A stretch of DNA of 5,740 bases, taken from Legionellales bacterium (lineage in GTDB: Bacteria; Pseudomonadota; Gammaproteobacteria; Legionellales; Legionellaceae). Under the pieces are notes generated by a model that did not search any database, had not been told where the DNA came from, and worked only from the letters and a program-made list of their open reading frames with translations. Where the stretch lies: the NCBI GenBank assembly GCA_020050955.1, contig JAGVJT010000157.1:1-5740 (forward strand), in the 5' to 3' direction. Both the position numbers and the translations under genes were made by a program. Positions 1-4,502 of this stretch are shown here, piece after piece (the first letter of the stretch is position 1; each line of letters starts with the position of its first letter).

Positions 1-1053
1 AGAGCTCATGTCAATAAAGTCAATGACCACAAGGCCGCCTAAGTCTCGGAGTCGTAATTGACGTGCAATCTCATCGGCTGCTTCAAGGTTCGTGTTCAAG
101 GCGGTTGCCTCGATGTCCGAGCCACCTGTAGCCTTGGCAGAGTTAATGTCAATCGATACGAGCGCTTCTGTACGATCAATGACTAATGCTCCACCAGAAG
201 GTAATGGCACTTCACGTTGATAAGCGGTTTCAATTTGGCTTTCAATTTGATAAAAATTAAACAGCGGAATCGTGCTGTGATAGAGTTTAAGATTGGGCAG
301 AAAATCAGGCTTAACTTGCTCGATGTATTGTTTTGCTTTGACGTAGGAAATTTGATCATCAATGATAATTTCCCCAATGGATTTACGTAAATTATCGCGA
401 ATAGAGCGAATGATGACATCGCCTTCTTGATGGATAAGGCATGGCGCAAGTTGTGTTTGATGCGCTTGCTTAATCGCTTGCCATTGATTGCATAACATGT
501 CTAAGTCAGCTTGTAATTCTTCTTGGCTTTTTCCAACGCCTGCGGTGCGGATAATTACACCCATGTCTTCATCGAGCGTTAATGCATGCAATGTTTCTTT
601 TAATTCGTCACGCTCATCACCTTCGATACGTCGAGAAATACCGCCTGAGCGAGGGCTGTTTGGCATGAGCACTAAATAGCAACCTGCAAGTGTAATGAAC
701 GTGGTTAGTGCAGCACCTTTTGTACCACGTTCTTCTTTTTCAACTTGGATGAGCAGCTCTTGCCCCTCACGAATTAGTGTTGTGACAGGAAGTTTTTCAT
801 CTTCGGCGGGAATTCGACTAAAATATTCTGGCGCAATTTCTTTCAGTGGTAAAAAGCCTTGTCGTTTCGCACCATACTCAACGAAAACAGCATCAAGACT
901 AGGTTCTCGTCGTGTGACAACGGCTTTGTAGATGTTGCCTTTTTTCTTTGTTTCAGCAGGACATTCGATGTCTAAATCGTAGAGATGATTATTTTTGACC
1001 AGTGCGACACGAATTTCTTCCGTTTGTGTCGCGTTAATTAGCATTTTTTCCAT
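1..1053 (-). CDS. rne: Ribonuclease E, N-terminal catalytic part (3' end of gene outside window)
   Basis: Endoribonuclease that cuts AU-rich single-stranded RNA in mRNA decay and in rRNA and tRNA maturation, usually as the core of a membrane-associated degradosome. The first 351 residues are present and in frame, and align with E. coli RNase E almost without gaps (from memory). The start [10 protein letters not shown] matches the family N-terminus. An S1 RNA-binding domain lies at about residues 36-125. The 5'-monophosphate sensor residues are R169 and T170 (IIRTAG). The catalytic DNase I-like subdomain shows D302 and N304 (SIDINSAK) and D345 (VIDFIDM), equivalent to E. coli D303, N305 and D346. 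RNase G differs clearly in these stretches. The ATG at 1053-1051 is preceded by GAGGG six bases upstream. The zinc-link, small domain and C-terminal scaffold lie off the left edge. The gene is divergent from rluC, as in E. coli. The long upstream region suggests an autoregulated leader. Confidence 0.97.
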   Translation of the reverse strand, partial: MEKMLINATQTEEIRVALVKNNHLYDLDIECPAETKKKGNIYKAVVTRREPSLDAVFVEYGAKRQGFLPLKEIAPEYFSRIPAEDEKLPVTTLIREGQELLIQVEKEERGTKGAALTTFITLAGCYLVLMPNSPRSGGISRRIEGDERDELKETLHALTLDEDMGVIIRTAGVGKSQEELQADLDMLCNQWQAIKQAHQTQLAPCLIHQEGDVIIRSIRDNLRKSIGEIIIDDQISYVKAKQYIEQVKPDFLPNLKLYHSTIPLFNFYQIESQIETAYQREVPLPSGGALVIDRTEALVSIDINSAKATGGSDIEATALNTNLEAADEIARQLRLRDLGGLVVIDFIDMSS

Positions 1054-1059
1054 TTTTGA

Positions 1060-1072
1060 CCCTCACTAAGGG
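1060..1072 (-). promoter_or_regulatory. Small hairpin over the rne Shine-Dalgarno
   Basis: On the minus strand the sequence CCCTTAGTGAGGG can fold into a 4-bp GC-rich stem (CCCT with AGGG, loop TAGTG). The AGGG arm is the core of the Shine-Dalgarno that sits six bases before the rne ATG. Pairing would reduce ribosome access. This is visible in the sequence. A role in rne control is inference, supported by the known autoregulation of E. coli rne through its 5' leader. Confidence 0.4.
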
Positions 1073-1130
1073 CGCTATTCAACTTCAAAAATAAAGCGGT
1101 AAAACGATATATTTAAGTCAAACCATACTG

Positions 1131-1150
1131 GCTAGAAAACAGATTTTCGC
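1131..1150 (-). promoter_or_regulatory. Hairpin in presumed rne 5' leader
   Basis: Read on the minus strand, GCGAAAATCTGTTTTCTAGC can form a stem of GC plus GAAAA with TTTTC plus GC, a TCTG loop and a two-base TA bulge. It lies about 80-100 bases before the rne ATG and is followed by an AT-rich stretch. It could be part of a feedback-control element like those of enterobacterial rne leaders. I cannot match it to a known leader family by eye, so its function is open. Confidence 0.3.
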
Positions 1151-1172
1151 TGGACGATAGGCATGATTATTA

Positions 1173-1499
1173 TTACTCCGTGCTTCTATAAGGCTCATGT
1201 CTCATCCAATTTGTCGTTTTTAAGGAAGAGCGTGAATGAGCGTTAGGGTGATCACGAAGAAACAATGAATTTGCCTTCTCCATAAGGTCTTTTAGACACA
1301 CGTGCAAATTTTGTAACATCAAATAATGACTGATTCGCTTTATGATTGTCAGGCAAGCTAAGAGAAAATCTTTTGCATGCTTTGATGTTGACAATGAAAG
1401 AGCGAACGGATGGTTATTTTTTTGTTGCAAAAACAGACGTGCATACGCTTTTTGCGTTGTCATTTGATTGACCTGCGTAAAAATCTGACAAATTTGCAT
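1173..1499 (-). CDS. Doubtful small ORF upstream of rne (108 codons, possibly not translated)
   Basis: This is an open frame on the same strand as rne, ending 119 bases before the rne start. The first ATG (1499) lacks a Shine-Dalgarno. An internal ATG at 1463 has AGGT about eight bases upstream and would give 96 residues starting MTTQKAYARL. The product would be basic, rich in Leu, Ser, His and Lys, with no recognisable domain, signal peptide or membrane segment. It overlaps the region expected to be the rne leader. I do not recognise it. Chance is the likelier explanation, although a short translated leader ORF cannot be excluded. Confidence 0.15.
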   Translation of the reverse strand: MQICQIFTQVNQMTTQKAYARLFLQQKNNHPFALSLSTSKHAKDFLLACLTIIKRISHYLMLQNLHVCLKDLMEKANSLFLRDHPNAHSRSSLKTTNWMRHEPYRSTE

Positions 1500-1605
1500 G
1501 ATTCTATGTTCAATTTAGCTCTAGTTATGGTTTACTTTTCTGCTTTATTTTCGGTTTAAGAAAAGCGCGCATTGTTTTTTATAAACGATTCACTCGATTA
1601 TGCGT

Positions 1606-1611
1606 TATAAT
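1606..1611 (+). promoter_or_regulatory. Probable -10 element of the rluC operon promoter
   Basis: A perfect TATAAT lies 72 bases before the rluC start codon. The best-placed -35 positions (about 1582-1589) show no good TTGACA match, so this would be a promoter that leans on its -10 or on an activator. Transcription would begin near 1618. It is the only good sigma70 -10 hexamer near the gene. Confidence 0.5.
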
Positions 1612-1616
1612 TCGTT

Positions 1617-1632
1617 TGCGGACTTATCCGCA
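1617..1632 (+). promoter_or_regulatory. Inverted repeat at the predicted rluC transcript 5' end
   Basis: TGCGGA, CTTA, TCCGCA forms a perfect 6-bp stem with a 4-base loop. It begins at the start point predicted from the TATAAT at 1606-1611. As RNA it would put the 5' end in a stem. As DNA it could be an operator just downstream of the promoter. No T-run follows, so it is not a terminator. Confidence 0.4.
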
Positions 1633-1683
1633 TAACATACATAGTATCAAAAAAATCATCTGCAGCAAACAGGTTGTTTAATT

Positions 1684-2622
1684 ATGAGTGATGTTCAGTA
1701 TCAACATGTAACACAAGAAGAAGCCGGACAGCGGCTTGATAATTATTTGATGCGCTTTTTAAAAGGTGTGCCGAAAAGTCATGTGTATCGGATTATCCGA
1801 AGTGGCGAGGTTCGCGTGAATAAAAAACGAGCACAACCATCTTCGCGCGTTGAAGATGGCGATATGATTCGAATTCCTCCTGTGCGTTATACAACACCCT
1901 CAGAGGTGCATGTTGGCAAAGTGTTAACCGAACGGTTGCATGCCAGTATTGTGCATGAAGATGGCTCTTTGTTGGTTGTGAATAAACCCTCAGGCATTGC
2001 CGTGCATGGTGGAAGTGGGTTGAGTTTAGGCGTGATTGAAGCCTTGCGTAAAACACGTCCAGATTTAGCCTATTTAGAATTAGTTCATCGACTTGACAAA
2101 GAAACCTCCGGTTGTCTTTTGCTTGCGAAAAAACGAAGTGTATTACGTGCTATACAAGCACTTTTTACGTCACGACAAGTGACGAAAACATATTGGACAT
2201 TGCTTGATGGTGCTTGGGTTGGTCGTGAAACATGTGTTGTGAATGCATCGCTTGAAAAAAATACACTGCACTCGGGTGAACGCGTTGTTCGTGTTAATGA
2301 AATTGTCGGCAAAGCGGCAGAAACGCGGTTTCAGTTGCTTGAAAATTATTCGCAAGCTTGTTGGGTAGAGGCGACACCGAAAACAGGGCGCACACATCAA
2401 ATCCGTGTGCACAGTGCTCATTTAGAACATCCCATTTTAGGTGATGAGAAATATGCGACATGTGAGTCAGCGCTTTTGTCAAAAAAAATCATCCCTCAAC
2501 GTCTTTATTTGCATGCAAGGGCAATTCGATTTAATCTCAACGATGTGTTGTATCAATTTCAAGCCGATTTAGACGAAAAATTCACGCAAGCATTGCATGT
2601 GCTTCGCTTGAGCAAGGAGTAA
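1684..2622 (+). CDS. rluC: 23S rRNA pseudouridine synthase RluC (RluA family)
   Basis: Converts specific uridines of 23S rRNA to pseudouridine (U955, U2504 and U2580 in E. coli). The product has 312 residues, the usual family length. An N-terminal S4 RNA-binding domain spans about residues 15-75 (AGQRLDNYLMRFLKG onward). The RluA-type catalytic domain follows. Its signature HRLDKETSG contains the nucleophile D138, and the later conserved motif KTGRTHQIRVH is also present. RluC is chosen over RluD or RluA because of the sequence character and the position divergent from rne, the same arrangement as in E. coli. The ATG at 1684 is preceded by AGG ten bases upstream. It is the first gene of a run with the HAD phosphatase and pgsA. 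Its last codons (AAG GAG TAA) contain the Shine-Dalgarno of the next gene, so the two are translationally linked. Confidence 0.93.
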   Translation: MSDVQYQHVTQEEAGQRLDNYLMRFLKGVPKSHVYRIIRSGEVRVNKKRAQPSSRVEDGDMIRIPPVRYTTPSEVHVGKVLTERLHASIVHEDGSLLVVNKPSGIAVHGGSGLSLGVIEALRKTRPDLAYLELVHRLDKETSGCLLLAKKRSVLRAIQALFTSRQVTKTYWTLLDGAWVGRETCVVNASLEKNTLHSGERVVRVNEIVGKAAETRFQLLENYSQACWVEATPKTGRTHQIRVHSAHLEHPILGDEKYATCESALLSKKIIPQRLYLHARAIRFNLNDVLYQFQADLDEKFTQALHVLRLSKE

Positions 2623-2629
2623 ATGGGTT

Positions 2630-3298
2630 ATGAGTAGGTCTTTCGATCTTATTGTGTTCGATTGGGAAGGGACATTAGGAGATCCGCTCGGTTATGTGTT
2701 GCACGTGCTTGAGCAACAAGCAACGATGTTAAAGTTTCCTCCTTTCGACAGCGACGCTGCACGTCGATGTGTTGTTTTTGGTCTGGAACGTGCTGTGAAA
2801 AAATTATTCCCCACACTGGCATTGCATCAGCATGAACGATTGCTTCATGCGATTCAACATGCATTACAAGGGCATCATGGTGAGACATGCCTTTTTCCCG
2901 GTGCGCGAAAACTAATTGCATGCATTCAGCAAGCAGGCATTCATTTAGCGATTGCCACCAATAAAAGCTCTCACGCTTTGCAACGTTCATTACAAACGAC
3001 GGCGTTAACGTCATTTTTTCCGATTACACGTTGTGCGGATCACGTACCAGCAAAGCCGTGTCCTCAAATGTTGGAAGAAATTATGGCGATTTATGACATT
3101 GCACCATCGTCAACGCTGATGATTGGCGACTCTGTGGCGGACATGGAAATGGCAGAATTTGCGCATGTTCAAGGAGTGGGTGTTGATTTTTATCGGCAAC
3201 ATGCGGCATCACTTCGTGCAGCAGGAGCGGTTGAGGTATTTGACAATTACGATCAACTTGGCTGTTTTTTAGGATTACCTGATTATTTGAGTGTTTAA
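2630..3298 (+). CDS. HAD-superfamily phosphatase, phosphoglycolate phosphatase-like
   Basis: Predicted soluble small-molecule phosphatase of 222 residues, of the Gph/PGMB-like subfamily with an alpha-helical cap. HAD motifs in order: motif I FDWEGTL with nucleophile D11; the cap at about 20-85; motif II IATNKSS with T110; motif III K142 (PAKPCP); motif IV GDSVAD with D167 and D171. The unusual point is E13: most HAD phosphatases have Asp there as general acid/base (DxD), and this protein has DxE. I recall the same DWEGT form in Legionella and Coxiella homologues, so it may be a lineage trait and not a defect. The start ATG lies eight bases after the rluC stop, and AAGGAG at 2614-2619 inside the rluC end serves as ribosome site. 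A HAD gene after rluC also occurs in Pseudomonas (from memory). The substrate is unknown. Confidence 0.85.
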   Translation: MSRSFDLIVFDWEGTLGDPLGYVLHVLEQQATMLKFPPFDSDAARRCVVFGLERAVKKLFPTLALHQHERLLHAIQHALQGHHGETCLFPGARKLIACIQQAGIHLAIATNKSSHALQRSLQTTALTSFFPITRCADHVPAKPCPQMLEEIMAIYDIAPSSTLMIGDSVADMEMAEFAHVQGVGVDFYRQHAASLRAAGAVEVFDNYDQLGCFLGLPDYLSV

Positions 3299-3299
3299 T

Positions 3300-3896
3300 A
3301 TGAAAACAGATACGACATCCATGGGCTCTCTGACGACGTTACCAAACACGCTTACATTAGCGCGAATTATCTTAATTCCTGTTTTTATCGCGATTTACTA
3401 TCTGCCGTGGGGATGGGCCCATGTTGCCGCGGCAATTGTTTTTGCAGTAGCAAGTTTTACGGATTGGTTAGATGGCTACTTAGCAAGGAAACTTCATCAA
3501 ATGTCACCGTTTGGTGCCTTTCTTGATCCTGTTGCGGATAAATTACTTGTTGCGAGTAGTTTACTATTGCTTGTGGGGGATAAAGATTTGCATTACATCA
3601 CCTTGCCGGCCATTGTGATTGTTGGTCGAGAAATTGTCATATCTGCATTGCGGGAATGGATGGCAGAGCTTGGACGTCGTGCAAGCGTTGCAGTCAGTTA
3701 TGTTGGTAAAGTGAAAACCGGCTTACAAATGACGGCACTTATGATTTTACTTGGGTGTCGCTCTGATTTTCAAATGTTAAGTCACCTTGGCGTGATTTTA
3801 TTGTATGTGGCAGCAATCTTAACGATTTGGTCAATGGTCATTTATTTTTTAATTGTTTGGAAAGAATTAACAAAAAAAAGTGAAAACAACAGTTGA
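3300..3896 (+). CDS. pgsA: CDP-diacylglycerol--glycerol-3-phosphate 3-phosphatidyltransferase (PGP synthase)
   Basis: Inner-membrane enzyme making phosphatidylglycerophosphate from CDP-diacylglycerol and glycerol-3-phosphate, the committed step to phosphatidylglycerol and cardiolipin. The 198 residues contain the complete CDP-alcohol phosphotransferase motif D-x2-D-G-x2-A-R-x8-G-x3-D-x3-D with D55, D58, G59, A62, R63, G72, D76 and D80. The conserved stretch ISALREWMAELG, typical of bacterial PgsA, follows. Several hydrophobic segments (about 19-53, 82-115, 142-152 and 162-187) fit a multi-pass membrane protein. The ATG at 3300 is preferred: GAG lies eight bases upstream and the previous gene's TAA ends one base before it. 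A GTG at 3291 (three residues longer, overlapping the HAD gene) and an ATG at 3321 are alternatives. It is third in the rluC run, and its stop codon overlaps the -35 box of the tRNA promoter. pgsA before these tRNA genes matches E. coli. Confidence 0.95.
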   Translation: MKTDTTSMGSLTTLPNTLTLARIILIPVFIAIYYLPWGWAHVAAAIVFAVASFTDWLDGYLARKLHQMSPFGAFLDPVADKLLVASSLLLLVGDKDLHYITLPAIVIVGREIVISALREWMAELGRRASVAVSYVGKVKTGLQMTALMILLGCRSDFQMLSHLGVILLYVAAILTIWSMVIYFLIVWKELTKKSENNS

Positions 3897-3920
3897 CAGC
3901 TTTGTTATTTTCGGTAGAAT
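3893..3920 (+). promoter_or_regulatory. Strong sigma70 promoter for tRNA-Gly
   Basis: A perfect -35 TTGACA (3893-3898) and a near-perfect -10 TAGAAT (3915-3920) are 16 bases apart. The start point would be near 3927, about ten bases before the tRNA. The discriminator region CCCAACCCG is C-rich, which in stable-RNA promoters usually goes with stringent control (inference). The -35 box overlaps the TGA stop of pgsA at 3894-3896. Confidence 0.85.
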
Positions 3921-3936
3921 CCCAACCCGTAGAGAC

Positions 3937-4011
3937 GCGGGAATAGCTCAGTGGTAGAGCACAACCTTGCCAAGGTTGGGGTCGCGAGTTCGAGCCTCGT
4001 TTCCCGCTCCA
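3937..4011 (+). tRNA. tRNA-Gly, anticodon GCC
   Basis: Complete cloverleaf decoding GGC and GGU. The acceptor stem GCGGGAA pairs perfectly with TTCCCGC. The D-arm stem is GCTC/GAGC. The anticodon stem CAACC/GGTTG carries loop TTGCCAA with GCC at 3969-3971. The T arm is GCGAG-TTCGAGC-CTCGT with one G-T pair. The discriminator base is T and CCA is encoded at 4009-4011. It corresponds by position to E. coli glyW. Confidence 0.98.
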
Positions 4012-4015
4012 AATT

Positions 4016-4041
4016 AAGCGACGAACAGTCGCTTTTTTTTT
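4016..4041 (+). terminator. Intrinsic terminator after tRNA-Gly
   Basis: AAGCGAC and GTCGCTT form a perfect 7-bp stem with loop GAACA, followed by nine T residues (4033-4041). It begins four bases after the tRNA-Gly CCA end. It should end most transcripts from the tRNA-Gly promoter and lies between tRNA-Gly and tRNA-Cys, genes that are co-transcribed in E. coli. Confidence 0.92.
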
Positions 4042-4115
4042 CCTGATGCACAATGCTCAGGATAGCAAAACTAGCATGACTATTTAGTTTTTGTGAACGT
4101 AGTTGTGTCACACTT

Positions 4116-4189
4116 GGCTGTGTGGCAGAGTGGTTATGCAGCGGCCTGCAAAGCCGTGGACGCCGGTTCGATTCCGGCCTCAGCCTCCA
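4116..4189 (+). tRNA. tRNA-Cys, anticodon GCA
   Basis: Decodes UGC and UGU. Acceptor GGCTGTG faces CTCAGCC, giving six pairs and one T-T mismatch at the sixth pair (T4121 with T4180). The D arm has the short GCA/TGC stem usual for tRNA-Cys. The anticodon stem GCGGC/GCCGT holds loop CTGCAAA with GCA at 4148-4150. The T arm is GCCGG-TTCGATT-CCGGC. The discriminator is T, the main identity base for cysteinyl-tRNA synthetase, and CCA is encoded. It corresponds by position to E. coli cysT. No convincing promoter lies between the upstream terminator and this gene. Confidence 0.96.
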
Positions 4190-4196
4190 AGAAAAA

Positions 4197-4285
4197 GCCC
4201 AGGTGGCGAAACAGGTAGACGCAAGGGACTTAAAATCCCTCGGAGCTAAAACTCCGTGCCGGTTCGACTCCGGCCCTGGGCACCA
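4197..4285 (+). tRNA. tRNA-Leu, anticodon UAA
   Basis: Class II tRNA decoding UUA (and UUG by wobble). Acceptor GCCCAGG pairs perfectly with CCTGGGC. The anticodon stem AGGGA/TCCCT holds loop CTTAAAA with TAA at 4231-4233. A long variable arm follows (CGGAG-CTAAAA-CTCCG). The T arm is GCCGG-TTCGACT-CCGGC. The discriminator is A, as expected for leucine tRNAs, and CCA is encoded at 4283-4285. Only seven bases separate it from tRNA-Cys, so the two are almost surely one transcript. It corresponds by position to E. coli leuZ. Confidence 0.98.
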
Positions 4286-4311
4286 TATCCAATCAGTGTT
4301 TTCAATAAAAA

Positions 4312-4345
4312 AAAGAGACTCTTTCCCATTTGCGGGGGCATTTTT
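4312..4345 (+). terminator. Weak candidate terminator after tRNA-Leu
   Basis: AAAGA-GAC-TCTTT (4312-4324) can form a 5-bp AT-rich hairpin. A second small element, TGC-GGGG-GCA followed by TTTTT, ends at 4345. Neither is a textbook intrinsic terminator. They are the only candidates for ending the tRNA-Cys/tRNA-Leu transcript before the next gene. Confidence 0.25.
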
Positions 4346-4420
4346 AATCAAGCGCATAGCATTTTAACTTTCATTCCGTAATTTTTAACACTTCTTGCTT
4401 TTAATGACTCTAAGTGGATA

Positions 4421-4440
4421 GATAATGATCTCATTATGAG
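4421..4440. promoter_or_regulatory. Overlapping palindromes, Fur-box-like, upstream of the Asp-box gene
   Basis: ATAATGA-TC-TCATTAT (4422-4437) is a perfect 7+7 inverted repeat. It overlaps a second perfect one, CTCAT-T-ATGAG (4430-4440). With the preceding G, the left half GATAATGAT equals the left half of the classical Fur box (GATAATGATAATCATTATC); the right half fits only if one base is missing at the centre. GATAAT at 4421-4426 could itself be a -10 hexamer, with TTGCTT at 4395-4400 as a poor -35 (spacer 20). CATAAT at 4473-4478 is another possible -10. An operator here is plausible, but the regulator is not proven by sequence. Confidence 0.4.
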
Positions 4441-4502
4441 TTATTATTCTCAATATGAACAAAACATGATCACATAATCGAAAGAAATTGAGAAATAATA
4501 CA

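Larger units (their letters stand above)
1054..1683. other. Divergent rne/rluC intergenic region with no convincing gene
   Basis: These 630 bases separate the rne and rluC start codons. The right end carries the rluC promoter and leader. The left end carries hairpins in the likely rne leader: one at 1131-1150 on the minus strand (GAAAA paired with TTTTC around TCTG, plus an outer GC pair past a TA bulge), and the one over the Shine-Dalgarno. An A/T-only run near 1108-1115 would suit RNase E cleavage. I scanned the minus strand for an rne promoter and found no hexamer pair good enough to report. A 108-codon minus-strand ORF at 1173-1499 lies here and is listed separately as doubtful. E. coli rne also has a long leader (about 360 nt), so a non-coding leader is the simplest reading. 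Confidence 0.6.

Noticed and set aside
183..931. Short open frames (minus 183-449, plus 488-679, plus 695-931) in the left part
   Set aside because: They are out-of-frame or antisense to rne, whose frame is open and conserved from 1053 to the window edge.
1265..1310. Minus-strand hexamers TTGCAC and TATGGA 17 bases apart as an rne promoter
   Set aside because: Each matches the sigma70 consensus at only three of six positions, no better than chance in AT-rich DNA.
1382..1419. The minus-strand translation HPFALSLSTSK resembles the PFALSLSK strings produced by a widespread bacterial intergenic repeat
   Set aside because: The DNA match is only partial (an insertion and several changes from the repeat as I remember it), there is a single copy and no second arm, so I cannot support a repeat element.
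1793..3014. Several minus-strand open frames antisense to rluC and the HAD gene
   Set aside because: The sense strand has complete, motif-bearing proteins with ribosome sites; the antisense frames have no recognisable features.
3291..3299. GTG at 3291 as the pgsA start
   Set aside because: It lacks a well-spaced ribosome site and adds only three residues outside the conserved family region; the ATG at 3300 has GAG at good spacing.
4076..4105. ATGACT with TAGTTG-like hexamers as a promoter for tRNA-Cys
   Set aside because: The -10 match is poor at every tested spacing, so I do not call a promoter.
3905..4357. Minus-strand open frames of 71 and 150 codons and a plus-strand frame of 81 codons across 3838-4367
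   Set aside because: They run through three well-formed tRNA genes and translate the tRNA sequences (for example RPESNRR and GRRFDSG strings, a known artefact of tRNA genes read as protein).
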